DNA of 64,000 nucleotides from HLUCCA09 sp038757905. GTDB lineage: Bacteria; Pseudomonadota; Alphaproteobacteria; Rhodobacterales; Rhodobacteraceae. Position numbers and translations under genes: made by a program. The stretch is taken from the NCBI GenBank assembly GCA_038757905.1, contig JBCDGG010000001.1, positions 15,324-79,323 on the forward strand, written 5' to 3'. The stretch's first letter is position 1. Each line of letters opens with the position of its first letter. Positions 26,430-35,374 of the stretch are shown one piece after another. The notes beneath the pieces were generated by a model. It saw only the letters and a program-made list of their open reading frames with translations. It was not told the origin of the DNA and did no database searches.

Positions 26430-26848
26430 GCCGCGGACGCCGACCCCAGGACGGTGACGATCGGGGAGGCGCTGTCAAGCGGCGGAAAGCGCCCCAGAAT
26501 GCTCGCGCGCAGAGGCTCCGGGCGGTCGCTCCGCTCCAGATAGCCTTCGTCTGCGCCCCTGTAGCTGCGGATCACGTCGATCAGCGCGTCGATGTGGTCG
26601 GGTCGTTCGGGATCGAGATCGCCGAAGACATAGGTGAACCGTCCTTGGGCGCCGAGGGACACGATGCAGGGACGTTTGCACTGGCTCATGCACCGCACGC
26701 CGCGGAGCGTCATCTGGCCCCGCGACCGGTCGCCGATGCGTGCCAGAACCGCGTCGGCAAGTCGCGTGCCGCCGCGCACGGAGTGCAGGCCCTCGCGCCC
26801 GTCTCGGCAGGTCATGCAGATGGACAAGACCGGTGTTTCGTCTTCCAC
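26426..26848 (-). CDS. DUF1636 predicted metal-binding protein
   Basis: 140 residues when read from the GTG at 26848, which has GGAG about 9 bases upstream. A longer frame starts at 26881 but would place the start codon inside the palindromic site at 26864-26882. Family features: the N-terminal ICMTCRDGRE and central RCMSQCKRPC cysteines, probably holding a [2Fe-2S] cluster or metal in a thioredoxin-like fold. DUF1636 is often found with cobalamin or metal genes. First gene of the leftward operon. Confidence 0.8.
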   Translation of the reverse strand: MEDETPVLSICMTCRDGREGLHSVRGGTRLADAVLARIGDRSRGQMTLRGVRCMSQCKRPCIVSLGAQGRFTYVFGDLDPERPDHIDALIDVIRSYRGADEGYLERSDRPEPLRASILGRFPPLDSASPIVTVLGSASAA

Positions 26849-26863
26849 GCCCAGATACTCCGG

Positions 26864-26906
26864 AATGTAACGTTGTAACATTGCGGTGCGTAACAGTAAC
26901 TGTTAC
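26864..26906. promoter_or_regulatory. Two palindromic operator candidates between divergent metal genes (Fur/Zur-type)
   Basis: Site 1 is AATGTAACGTTGTAACATT at 26864-26882, an imperfect 19-bp palindrome with 5-bp outer arms. Site 2 is GTAACAGTAACTGTTAC at 26890-26906, two perfect 8-bp arms around a central A. Both contain the TGTAAC/GTTACA core and lie between the DUF1636 gene and the Fur-family gene, 37 bp before the latter's start. They fit autoregulated, metal-dependent repression of both operons. Confidence 0.65.
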
Positions 26907-26942
26907 ATTTCGTCAAGAACATCCGCTTCGGGAGGCGAGGAC

Positions 26943-27347
26943 GTGGGGAAACGGTCGAAGCGCATCACCCATGCGGATCGGGTGCTGGGTTATCTGCAAC
27001 GGCACGACCGGCCGCTCTCGGCCTACGAGATCCTGGAGGGGCTGCGCGGCGACGGAGTTTCGGCCTCGACCACCATCTACCGCGCCCTCGACAAGCTGCA
27101 GGACGCCGGCCTGGTGCACCGCATCGAATCGCTGAACGCCTGGACGGTCTGTTGCGGCGCACATCACGGGCGCGCCCCGGTCTTTGCCATCTGCGACGAT
27201 TGCGGATCGGTGACCGAGCATATCGACACCGAGGTCGCGCACAGCATTGCAACCCTGTCGGAGCGTACCGGGTTCTCGCCCAATCACTCCGTTCTCGAAA
27301 TCCACGGCCGATGCAGCGCGTGCGACGCCGGCGTGCCAGCCCATTGA
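26943..27347 (+). CDS. zur: Fur-family transcriptional regulator, Zur-like
   Basis: 134 residues from the GTG at 26943 (GGGAGGCGAGG upstream). The frame begins earlier, but only across the operator site. An N-terminal winged helix (ADRVLGYLQRHDRPLSAYEIL, TIYRALDKLQDAGLV) is followed by a metal domain with CGAHHGRAP, ICDDCGSV and HGRCSACDAG, giving the two CxxC structural zinc pairs. The link with a COG0523 GTPase gene 12 bp downstream points to zinc rather than iron control. The symbol is an assignment by context, not proof. Confidence 0.75.
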   Translation: MGKRSKRITHADRVLGYLQRHDRPLSAYEILEGLRGDGVSASTTIYRALDKLQDAGLVHRIESLNAWTVCCGAHHGRAPVFAICDDCGSVTEHIDTEVAHSIATLSERTGFSPNHSVLEIHGRCSACDAGVPAH

Positions 27348-27358
27348 AAGGAAAGACA

Positions 27359-28330
27359 ATGGACCAGAATGCACGAGTGCCGGTAACGGTGCTGACCGGC
27401 TTCCTCGGCGCCGGAAAAACCACACTGCTGAACCGTATCCTGACGGAACGGCACGGCAAGAAATACGCCGTCATTGTGAACGAGTTCGGCGAGGAAGGCA
27501 TCGACAACGATCTGGTCGTCGACGCCGATGAGGAAGTGTTCGAGATGAACAACGGGTGCATCTGCTGCACCGTCCGGGGGGATCTCATCCGCATCCTGAG
27601 CGGGCTCATGAAACGGGCAGACCAACTCGATGCGATCATCGTGGAAACCACTGGCCTGGCCGATCCCGCGCCGGTCGCCCAGACGTTCTTCGTCGACCAG
27701 GATGTGGCGAGCCGCACCAAACTCGATGCGATCGTGACCGTGGCGGATGCGGTCCATCTCGACGGTCAGCTGGGCGAGCATCACGAGGCCGAAGAACAGG
27801 TGGCCTTTGCCGATGTCTTGCTGCTCAACAAGACCGATCTTGTCGAGGGGGAGGGGCTGGAGCGGGTCGAGGCGCGTATCCGCAAGATCAATCCCTATAC
27901 GAAGATCATCCGCACCGCGCATTGTACCGCCCCGCTCGACGAGGTCGTGGGGTTGAACGCGTTCAGCCTGGACCGGGTGCTGGAGGTCGAGCCCGATTTC
28001 CTGACCTCCGATCACGACCACGAACATGACGACGATGTCACCAGCGTGTCCTTCGTGTCGGACACGCCGCTCGACCTCGACAAGTTCCAGACCTGGTTCG
28101 GCAAGCTGCTCCAGACGCGCGGCCAGGATATCCTGCGCTCGAAGGGCATTCTCGATTTCGCGGGCGAGACCGATCGCTATGTCTTTCAGGGCGTCCATAT
28201 GCTGATGAGCGGATCGCCGATGGGGGCTTGGCCGGAAGGAAAGCCGCGCAACTCGCGCGTCGTATTCATCGGACGCGATCTGGACTCCATGGGCCTGAAG
28301 GAAGGGTTCGAGGCGTGCAAGGCAGCGTGA
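27359..28330 (+). CDS. COG0523/CobW-family metallochaperone GTPase
   Basis: 323 residues from the ATG at 27359 with AAAGGAAAG upstream. G-domain: Walker A GFLGAGKTT (about 14-22), the family CxCC metal motif NNGCICCTVR (about 65-74), NKTD, and a C-terminal CobW_C domain (about 230-320). A His/Asp-rich linker SDHDHEHDDD sits between the domains. Such GTPases insert or deliver metals, often zinc under Zur control. It lies 12 bp after the Fur-family gene and overlaps the next gene by 4 bp. Confidence 0.9.
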   Translation: MDQNARVPVTVLTGFLGAGKTTLLNRILTERHGKKYAVIVNEFGEEGIDNDLVVDADEEVFEMNNGCICCTVRGDLIRILSGLMKRADQLDAIIVETTGLADPAPVAQTFFVDQDVASRTKLDAIVTVADAVHLDGQLGEHHEAEEQVAFADVLLLNKTDLVEGEGLERVEARIRKINPYTKIIRTAHCTAPLDEVVGLNAFSLDRVLEVEPDFLTSDHDHEHDDDVTSVSFVSDTPLDLDKFQTWFGKLLQTRGQDILRSKGILDFAGETDRYVFQGVHMLMSGSPMGAWPEGKPRNSRVVFIGRDLDSMGLKEGFEACKAA

Positions 28331-29367
28331 CGGCGGACGCACCGCACGTGACGGGCGCCCACCGGACGCAGCTTGAACGGCGCGGCGAGCGGTTTGCGTT
28401 CGGCGCGCCGGTGACGGGGGCCGTCACGGCGGGCACCTGCGTCGCCGTCTCGTTCGGTGACGGGACGGTCCGCTTCTTTCGCCCCTGCTTCCCGCCATCG
28501 GAGGTCAGGGTGCATGACGGTGTCGTCCTGTGCATGGCGCCCGACGGCGATCATGTGCTGACCGGCGGCGACGACGGCCGGTTCCTGCGCACATCGTCCG
28601 ACGGCGACGTGGAGGAGATCGCGGCGTTCGGTACCCGCTGGGTGGATTGCGTGGCCGCCAGCCAGGGGCACCGTGCCTGTTCGTCCGGCCGGGAGGCCCA
28701 TGTCTGGCTGTCGGGGCAGCCCAAGGCGACGGTGTTCGAGCATGCCAGCACCGTCGGCGGCCTTGCCTTCGACGCTAAGGGGCGGCGATTGGCCGTGGCC
28801 TATTACGGCGGTGCGACCGTGTGGGATCGCGACCGGCGCTGGAAATCGTCAAAGCTCTTCTGGAAGGGCTTCCATGGCGACACTTGCTTTAGCCCCGATG
28901 GCAAGTATCTGGTAACGGCGATGCAGGAGAACGCACTCCATGCATGGCGCCTGCGCGACAAGGGGAACTTTGCGATGCCAGGATATCCGGCCAAGATCAA
29001 AAGCCTGACCTGGGTGGGAGACACGCCGCACCTGGTTACCTCCGGTGCCGACGAAGCGATCGCCTGGCCCTTCGACGGCAAGGACGGCCCCCTCGGCCGC
29101 AAACCCGTCTGCGTTGCGTTCAACGACGATGCGCTTGTCACCTGCGTGCGAGCATTGCCCGGCGAGGATGCCGTCTTGGTCGGGTTCCGCGATGGCGCGG
29201 TTCAGTTGGCCGAGTTGGACGAGACGAAGAAGGCGATCGTGCTTGCCCGCGCCACGGACGCGGAGGTGACCGCCATGGCCGTATCCGCAACGCTGTCGCA
29301 TCTGCTGGTCGGCGATGCCAAAGGCAACGTCTTGTGGGCCCCGCTACGAGCGGCCAGCGGGGTATGA
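28327..29367 (+). CDS. WD40-like beta-propeller protein
   Basis: 346 residues from a GTG that overlaps the GTPase stop (GTGA). Repeated blades are visible, e.g. SFGDGTVRFF, LTGGDDGRFL, GTRWVDCVAA, CFSPDGKYLVTA, LVTSGADEAIAWPF and LVGDAKGNVLW, consistent with a seven-bladed propeller. No signal peptide is present, so it is cytoplasmic. This differs from the periplasmic AztD-type zinc propeller. Its tight coupling to the COG0523 GTPase suggests that it is a partner or client scaffold. Confidence 0.75.
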   Translation: MTADAPHVTGAHRTQLERRGERFAFGAPVTGAVTAGTCVAVSFGDGTVRFFRPCFPPSEVRVHDGVVLCMAPDGDHVLTGGDDGRFLRTSSDGDVEEIAAFGTRWVDCVAASQGHRACSSGREAHVWLSGQPKATVFEHASTVGGLAFDAKGRRLAVAYYGGATVWDRDRRWKSSKLFWKGFHGDTCFSPDGKYLVTAMQENALHAWRLRDKGNFAMPGYPAKIKSLTWVGDTPHLVTSGADEAIAWPFDGKDGPLGRKPVCVAFNDDALVTCVRALPGEDAVLVGFRDGAVQLAELDETKKAIVLARATDAEVTAMAVSATLSHLLVGDAKGNVLWAPLRAASGV

Positions 29368-29621
29368 GGGGGATGTTCGACACCGCGCGTCCAGAACCGG
29401 ACGCCGTTGCCCGCCTCAAGGCGCTGATTGTGGAGCGGTTCGCGCTTCCGGAGACAACGATGGTCAGCGTTGCGGAGTTGCGATGCCACGAGCCGGGGTG
29501 CCCTCCTGTGGAGACGGTGGTGACGGCGCGCGGTGACGACGGCACAGTCGAGGATTGGCGCATTGCCAAGCCACTGTCCGACATCGCGGCCGACGATGTC
29601 GACGGGCTGAGCCGCGTATGA
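29364..29621 (+). CDS. Small conserved protein with CxxxxC motif
   Basis: 85 residues starting at an ATG that overlaps the WD40 stop (ATGA, 29364-29367). An internal ATG at 29373 is possible. The centre is LRCHEPGCPPVETVVTARG, where the His and the two Cys could bind a metal. Similar short proteins occur beside WD40/COG0523 genes in relatives, as far as I recall; no function is known. The stop overlaps the next gene. Confidence 0.6.
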   Translation: MRGMFDTARPEPDAVARLKALIVERFALPETTMVSVAELRCHEPGCPPVETVVTARGDDGTVEDWRIAKPLSDIAADDVDGLSRV

Positions 29622-30526
29622 TGACCCCTGTTTCGCCCGCTTCCGTTCCGCCCGCCCTTCTCGCTGTTGAGGAGCGCTTCTCGTGGTCCTGGGAGGGCGT
29701 CGACATCACCTGTCCGCTGACGCGCCGGGGCGAGGGCCCGCTGGCGCTTCTGCTCCCGGCACTGTCGTCGATCTCCACCCGCAGCGAGATGCAGCCCCTT
29801 CAGGCCCGCCTCGCGGAGCGTTTCGAGACCGTGGCCCCCGATTGGCCCGGCTTCGGAACCAAGGCGAAGCCCCGCGTCGACTGGACGCCGCAGGCCATGG
29901 CTGCCTGGCTGGATCACGTGCTGACGCAAGTCGCGCCCCAGCCGTCGCTGATCGTGGCCGCGGGCCACGCTGCCGGGTATCTGCTGCGGCATTTCTCCGA
30001 GCATCCTGAAAGTACCGGCCGCGCCGTGCTCGTCGCGCCCACATGGCGCGGGCCCTTGCCCACGATGATGGGCCGCCGCCCGCCCTGGCTGGCCCGTGTG
30101 CGGCGCACGATGGATCTTCCGGTGATTGGCCCGGCGCTCTACGCGCTCAACCTCAATCCGCTGGTAATCGGGCGGATGGCGAAGGGCCATGTCTATTCCG
30201 ATCCGCAATGGCTCACCCACAAGCGCATGGTGCGCAAACGGGCCGTCGCGCGCGCCTCCGGCGCCCGGTTCGCCTCGGTGCGTTTTGTGACCGGCGCGCT
30301 CGATCCCTTCGAGACGGCCGAGGACGCGCAGGCCGCAGCGGCAGCGCTCCCGAAGGACAAGCTGGCGTTCGTCTGGGGCGACGATACCCCGCGGAAATCC
30401 AAAGCGGCCATGGCGGCGCTCGCCGAGGCGGCAGGCGTCGCGCCCGAGGTGCTGCCGTCAGGCAAACTGGCCCTCCACGAAGAGTTTGCAGACGACCTCG
30501 CCGACCTGATCCTGCATCGGCCTTGA
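29618..30526 (+). CDS. Alpha/beta-hydrolase-fold protein lacking the nucleophile serine
   Basis: 302 residues with two ATGs in a row; the first overlaps the preceding stop. The fold is shown by APDWPGFG, the helix-strand pattern and the late acid and base candidates GALDPFE and LALHEEF. The nucleophile elbow reads AAGHAAG where GHSAG is expected, so residue 118 is Ala (codon 29969-29971). It is probably not a classical serine hydrolase and may be a binding or scaffold protein. Last gene of the five-gene rightward metal operon. Confidence 0.75.
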   Translation: MMTPVSPASVPPALLAVEERFSWSWEGVDITCPLTRRGEGPLALLLPALSSISTRSEMQPLQARLAERFETVAPDWPGFGTKAKPRVDWTPQAMAAWLDHVLTQVAPQPSLIVAAGHAAGYLLRHFSEHPESTGRAVLVAPTWRGPLPTMMGRRPPWLARVRRTMDLPVIGPALYALNLNPLVIGRMAKGHVYSDPQWLTHKRMVRKRAVARASGARFASVRFVTGALDPFETAEDAQAAAAALPKDKLAFVWGDDTPRKSKAAMAALAEAAGVAPEVLPSGKLALHEEFADDLADLILHRP

Positions 30527-30841
30527 CCCGTATCGACACGTCTCGGCAAGCGGCCATCGTCCACCCGCCGCGGCATGCCCTCAGCCCAATCGGAGCCTTC
30601 ATCGCTCCAATCCTGTAGATGACCGCGCCAACATAACCACCCGCCCAAAAACCCTGACGCGCCCGCACTGGCCCGCTCAAGCTCTGCACGTGTATCGAAA
30701 CCATTAATGGTCGACGGTATGAGTCGGGTTGGAGCCCACTTTGACCAATGCTGCACCGTGCGCAAATGTCTGCTGTTGAGCATCAGACGGGATGATGCTT
30801 AGTATGATAAAAGCAAAGCTGTCAGAATTAGGCGCGAGTTC
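30527..30841. other. Gap without a recognisable gene
   Basis: About 315 bp. The GC content falls towards the ATP-grasp gene. The minus strand has short stretches resembling a small membrane protein (YVGAVIYRIGAMKAPIG), but only by joining frames, so no gene is called. Promoter of the next gene must be here. Confidence 0.4.
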
Positions 30842-31639
30842 ATGCAATGGATACTTCAGGATTTCCAGGACACTCGGAAAATGGCCGATGCGCTGGATCG
30901 GCTTGGAATTCCGTACACCCGGCACAAAGTGGTGCCTTTTGTCGGTGAGCTGACACCGCCTCCGTCTATTAAAGACCCGAACGCGGTAGTCATGTTCGGC
31001 TCATATACCTTATGGCGATACGCACAAGCTAACGGCCTTAAGCCCGGCGTCTTCAAGGTAAGGCCTTTTGTCCACGAGAAGCCTTGGCATCCGTTCCTCC
31101 TCAATGGATCGGACGCGCTCTTCTTGACGCTGCGAGATGTCCCGGAACAACTCCTTAATGACGGAAAGAGTTGGTTTTTTCGCCCGGTAGAGGATAGCAA
31201 AGAAGAGTCGGGAAAGGTACAGACAACAGTTGAAATCATTGGCTTGGCCAACAAGGTACTTGCGCTCGAAGAGCGCGAGATACCTAGGGGATCGCTCCGT
31301 CATGACACAGAATTGATGTTCACTAAACCCGTTCGCATTCTCAAAGAGTGGCGACTGTGGGTAGTCGGAGATGAGATTGTTACCTTCTCACTGTACAAGG
31401 AGGGATCGCGCGTCGTTTATCGACGTGAAATTGATGAGGATGCCTTGGAGTTTGCCAAGGGGCTAGTATTGGCAAACCCGAATTATTCTCGCGCATACGT
31501 TATAGATGTCTGCCTTACAGACGATGGACTAAAGATGCTCGAAACAAATTGCATAAATGCGGCGGGTTTCTATGAGGCCGACGTATTGAAACTGGCGTCG
31601 TCAATCGACGCGGTTTCGAAAGGCCACGACAGAAGCTGA
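30842..31639 (+). CDS. ATP-grasp domain protein (DUF4343 / R2K-type)
   Basis: 265 residues, distinctly lower in GC than its neighbours. The pattern FFRPVEDSKEESGKV, a central ELMFTKPVRILKEWRLWVVGDEIV and ending YVIDVCLTDDGLKMLETNCINAAGFY is that of R2K-type ATP-grasp proteins, with the metal-binding D and E/N residues in VIDVCLT and ETNCIN. These are peptide-ligase-like enzymes, common in phages and bacterial accessory regions, without a known substrate. It stands alone. Composition suggests recent horizontal acquisition. Confidence 0.72.
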   Translation: MQWILQDFQDTRKMADALDRLGIPYTRHKVVPFVGELTPPPSIKDPNAVVMFGSYTLWRYAQANGLKPGVFKVRPFVHEKPWHPFLLNGSDALFLTLRDVPEQLLNDGKSWFFRPVEDSKEESGKVQTTVEIIGLANKVLALEEREIPRGSLRHDTELMFTKPVRILKEWRLWVVGDEIVTFSLYKEGSRVVYRREIDEDALEFAKGLVLANPNYSRAYVIDVCLTDDGLKMLETNCINAAGFYEADVLKLASSIDAVSKGHDRS

Positions 31640-32328
31640 CACTAGCGCAATCGTAGCGAAAGGGCGCGCTGTCCGCATCGGGATCGCTGCGGTGCAGCGC
31701 TGAGAGGGGTCGGGAGCGAGAGGGGTGCCGCGGTGTCTCGAACGGCGCGGTTGTCTTGTCGCGCTGACGGGTCTTCGCGTTGGGCAGGCTATAGGGCAGC
31801 GGCGGTTGGCGTGAATGGAGCCGGGTGCGGGCCGGGCGGGGGCGTGGGGCATCGCGCCCCGGGTCAGGCGCCGTACGGCATGCGGGCGCGTCGTGAGGCC
31901 ATCGCCACCGGTGCTGCCCTACGAGTGGATAGCCGGGTTGGATGATCCCAGAACGGCGGTGGGGCCTCACACGCGCACCTGCCACCGTGCCTATGCCGTT
32001 CCGTAACGTCCGCACGATCTGGCGTGAACCGTCAGAGACAAGCCGCGTCCCGCGCGATCAGTCCGCGCTTATCCGCGTTGCATCGAACGGCAGATCCGCA
32101 AGCTCGCGCGGGCTCATCGTGCGGAGCGTCGGATGCGAGAGGGGGTCACGCCGCCACTGCGCTCTGTTTCGTTCGGCGCACCCGTCGCAGGGATCCGGAC
32201 GCTTCGGTTGTGGGCGCTGGAGGAACGTGGCGGCCGTGAGGAGAAAGGTATATGGCATAGCTGCATAAGATCACGCCCCTGCTTCATTTTTCATCGATAT
32301 CTGGTCGATCATTATATAGCCTGCCTAT
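31640..32328. other. Gap without a recognisable gene
   Basis: About 690 bp of GC-rich DNA between the ATP-grasp and LysR genes. Only arginine-rich shadow frames. The last 80 bp become AT-rich (TATATGGCATAGC, ATTATATAGCC), the likely promoter zone of the LysR gene. Confidence 0.45.
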
Positions 32329-33219
32329 ATGCGTGAGCTTTCCAATGTGAACCTGACCGCTCTGCGCGCGGTGGAAGCGGTCGCCCGTCTCGGGACGCTT
32401 CGCGCCGCTGCGACCGAGCTTGGCGTGACGCCGGGGGCGGTCAGTCAGCAGATCATCAAGGCGGAAGCTCAACTCGATCGGACGCTGTTCGAGCGCAGGC
32501 CAAAAGGACTGGAACCAACGGAGTTGGGCCGCGAGGTGGCAACGCATCTGACGGACGGGTTTTCTTCCCTCGCCCGTGGCGTCGCCCTGACGCGGCAAAG
32601 CACGAGGAATGCCATCACCGTTTCCGTCGCCCCGGTCTTCGCGGGAAAGTGGCTGGTGTGGCGGCTGGGGCGGTTTTCCAGCGCGCATCCCGATCTTCGC
32701 GTGCAGATCGACGCATCGGTGGCGCTCACCGTGCCCAGGCCCGGCGAGATCGACGCCTGTATCCGCGTGGGCTGGGGGGATTGGACCGGCGTCCGCGCCG
32801 AAGCGATCCTGCCTCAGCGCGTCTTTCCGGTCTGCGCGCCCGGCTTGGCGGACCGGCTGCGCGATGTCTCCGATCTTGCACAAGTGCCGATCATCCGCGA
32901 ACCGAACGCCATGTTCGGATGGGACGTCTGGCTGTCCCCGAACGGAATGTCGGAGGATCAGTTGGGAGAGGGTCCGGTCTTCTCCGACGCCTCGTTGTGT
33001 CTGGATGCGGCCGTGGCGGGGCAGGGCGTGTTTCTGGCATGGGAGACCCTGGCGCAAGACGCCCTCGCCATGGGGCGCATCGTGACGCCGTTCCCCGGCC
33101 GGTTTCCAACGGGCATATCCTACTGGTTCGTGGAGCCGGAAGGGCGCCCCAGGCCGCCGCAGGTCGAAGCGTTCCGCAGGTGGCTCATCGAGGAACTCTG
33201 CGAAGGCTGCAACGCATGA
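32329..33219 (+). CDS. LysR-family transcriptional regulator (GcvA-like)
   Basis: 296 residues. The N-terminal helix-turn-helix (about 8-66) reads LRAVEAVARLGTLRAAATELGVTPGAVSQQI, followed by the linker helix and a periplasmic-binding-like effector domain (about 95-290) with VSVAPVFAGKWLVWRLGRF, the GcvA/AmpR-like signature. No obvious target gene is adjacent, so the regulon is unclear. No ribosome binding site is obvious before the ATG at 32329. Confidence 0.88.
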   Translation: MRELSNVNLTALRAVEAVARLGTLRAAATELGVTPGAVSQQIIKAEAQLDRTLFERRPKGLEPTELGREVATHLTDGFSSLARGVALTRQSTRNAITVSVAPVFAGKWLVWRLGRFSSAHPDLRVQIDASVALTVPRPGEIDACIRVGWGDWTGVRAEAILPQRVFPVCAPGLADRLRDVSDLAQVPIIREPNAMFGWDVWLSPNGMSEDQLGEGPVFSDASLCLDAAVAGQGVFLAWETLAQDALAMGRIVTPFPGRFPTGISYWFVEPEGRPRPPQVEAFRRWLIEELCEGCNA

Positions 33220-33626
33220 TCGGGTCTCCGGCCCGGAGACTGTGCTTGAGGGCGGACGTGTTCGCTCGGGCAGTGAACGCCGCATCTGCCAAGCTAACCA
33301 TGGGGATGCGCGGACGGCGCCCTGAGCGACGCGGGTCCTGCGGGCACGGCCCGCCCGGGCGACCGCGTTCGTTAAGCCGCCGCCAACCGGGCGCCTCACG
33401 GGTCAGCCCAACGCGTACCGAAACGGGCTTAGGGCCGGCCTGAGCCTACGGCGGACCAGATGCAACATCGGCCGATCCCCGCGAGGGGAGGTCTGTGGTC
33501 GGGGAGCGTCCAGATCCTGGAGCACAAGGGCCCAGTACGGCCCGAAGAGCCTGCTCGCCGAAGGCGCGAGAGGAGGGTTTTCCCTTACTGCGGACAAGAG
33601 TGAGGTCGCTCAGAGTGATTTGTAGA
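33220..33626. other. Gap without a recognisable gene
   Basis: About 400 bp between the ends of the convergent LysR and DUF2189 genes. No gene, RNA or repeat could be supported. Confidence 0.4.
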
Positions 33627-34445
33627 TCACCCCTCCGCCGGTGCGACGGCCCGCTGATAGAGATGCCACGTGGTGTGGCCCAGAATCGGAAGCGTGAAGA
33701 TCAGGCCCAGAAACGCCGGAACCAGCGACACCAGCATGGTGACGGAGATGATCGCCGCCCAGGTGAGCATGACCCACGGATTTTCCGTCACGACGCGGAT
33801 GGAGGTGAGCATGGCGGACACGAAGTCGATCTCGCGGTCGAGCAGAATGGGCATGGCGACGACGGTCACCGAGAACAGGACGGCCGACAGAAACGCGCCG
33901 ATGCAGGAGCCGATGGCAAGAAAGGTCCAACCCTCCGGTGTGGAGAACACGGTGTCGAGGAACCCGTCTAGGTCCGAGAATGAGGAATTCTGCAGGACGA
34001 TCACCAGAACCGTCCGGAACTGGTAGAACCACACCCACAGGATGAACAGGGTGACAAAGGCCATCCAGCCCATCTCGCGTTTGCGTTGATTGGCCATGAC
34101 GGTGAGGATCTCGGACCAGCCGAACGGCTCGTGCCGCTGCAACCGGCGCGACATCTCATAGAGCCCGGCGGCGGCGAACGGGGCGACCAGCGGAAAGGCG
34201 ACGGCGGCGGGCAGGAGCATCCAGATCTTGCCGAGCCAGACCAGGGTCCAGACGAAGAGGATGCCGAAGACCGCATAGAACAGGCCGAAGAAGCCGCTCA
34301 TGACGGGGCGCGCCAGAAAGTCCGACAGCCCGGCCCTCAGCGAGGCCTTGATGTCATCCGCCGTCACCGTGTTGACGGTCGGCATGGCCGGTTGCGGCGG
34401 CGTCAGGTTGTCTGGCGGTGTGGATCCGTCGGGCTTGGATGTCAT
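33627..34445 (-). CDS. DUF2189 membrane protein
   Basis: 272 residues from the ATG at 34445 with GGAGGAG 6 bases upstream; a longer frame reaches 34532 but has a Cys-rich, non-family extension. A proline-rich soluble N-terminus (about 1-40) precedes about six membrane segments, with KASLRAGLSDFLARPVMSGFFG before the first, the DUF2189 hallmark. It is an inner membrane protein of unknown function. Alone on the minus strand. Confidence 0.85.
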   Translation of the reverse strand: MTSKPDGSTPPDNLTPPQPAMPTVNTVTADDIKASLRAGLSDFLARPVMSGFFGLFYAVFGILFVWTLVWLGKIWMLLPAAVAFPLVAPFAAAGLYEMSRRLQRHEPFGWSEILTVMANQRKREMGWMAFVTLFILWVWFYQFRTVLVIVLQNSSFSDLDGFLDTVFSTPEGWTFLAIGSCIGAFLSAVLFSVTVVAMPILLDREIDFVSAMLTSIRVVTENPWVMLTWAAIISVTMLVSLVPAFLGLIFTLPILGHTTWHLYQRAVAPAEG

Positions 34446-34797
34446 GGCGCACTCCTCCCGGAGCAAGGCGCCGCGCGGGTCGGATGGACAGCAGACCCAG
34501 CGACAAAACAGGCATCCCTCCTCCTTTGGCAAGACTGTCTCAGGTCAGGCGCAAGGGCAAGGGGGAGGAGAGCGGCCATGTCCCGCCGCGCTTTTCTCTG
34601 CCTCAGATCGGAGAGGGGGTTTCGGAATGACACACCCAAACCGGCACGAGCCCTGACAAGTCTGGTTTGCCCGCGCCTGCGCCAACTGAAGCTCCTCACC
34701 GGACGCTCCCCCAGGGACCGGCGTCCGCATCGGACGGGCGCTGCGGCGCACCTGAATGCCCGTTTCGCCTGTATGGTCGGCGGAGGGGCGGGCCCGT
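34446..34797. other. Gap without a recognisable gene
   Basis: About 350 bp between the DUF2189 start and the end of the TetR gene, both on the minus strand. It should contain the DUF2189 promoter. No repeat or RNA seen. Confidence 0.4.
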
Positions 34798-35361
34798 CTA
34801 ACGCAGCAGGATCGCGTGCAGACTGGCTTCCAGCCGTCTCTTCAGTTCCCGCCGCTCTTCCTCGCTGAGCGGGATTTCCGCCATGATACGAAAGCGAAGG
34901 ACAAGCCCCGCCAGCTGCGTCGCGATCAGTGTGGCGCGGGCGCCCTTGTCGGGGCCTTCGAGGATCCGCTCCAGCGGTGTTAACGCAGCCTCCTGCAGGC
35001 GTGCGATCAACAGCGGCCCGGCTTCCCTGCTGGCGATGGATCGCACGAGGACGACGAAGGCGTCGAAGCCGTCCTTCGGCCCAGTGTCGACATAGAGTTC
35101 AGCCAGGCGTCGTGCCACCTCCGCCGGTGTTCCCTGCAGGAGCGGTTGCAGGTTCAGATGCGGCAGCACGGCCTTCTCGAAGAGCCCGAGTTTCGAGCCG
35201 TAGTACCTGTTGATCAGGGTCAGGTTGATGCCGGCGCGGTCGGCGATCTCGCGGGTGGTTGCGCCGTCATAGCCCTTTTCGTGAAACACCGTTTGTGCGG
35301 CGCGAAGAATACGCTCCGCCGTCGCTTCGGCATTTCGGATGTTTGGTGTCGCGTTCTTCAC
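34798..35361 (-). CDS. TetR-family transcriptional regulator
   Basis: 187 residues. The N-terminal HTH (about 13-60) reads ERILRAAQTVFHEKGYDGATTREIADRAGINLTLINRYYGSK, the standard TetR_N pattern. The C-terminal ligand domain is about 120 residues and divergent. The gene is divergent from an SDR gene, with an ideal palindrome between them, so it probably represses itself and the SDR. Confidence 0.9.
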   Translation of the reverse strand: MKNATPNIRNAEATAERILRAAQTVFHEKGYDGATTREIADRAGINLTLINRYYGSKLGLFEKAVLPHLNLQPLLQGTPAEVARRLAELYVDTGPKDGFDAFVVLVRSIASREAGPLLIARLQEAALTPLERILEGPDKGARATLIATQLAGLVLRFRIMAEIPLSEEERRELKRRLEASLHAILLR

Positions 35362-35374
35362 TGCGTCCGCTCTA

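Noticed and set aside
26881..26886. Longer starts for both DUF1636 and the Fur-family gene that meet at this point
   Set aside because: They would bury the palindromic sites in coding sequence. Downstream GTG starts with good ribosome binding sites fit family lengths better.
30193..30783. Possible small minus-strand membrane protein in the gap before the ATP-grasp gene
   Set aside because: Needs two frames to be joined, and most of it is opposite the alpha/beta hydrolase gene.
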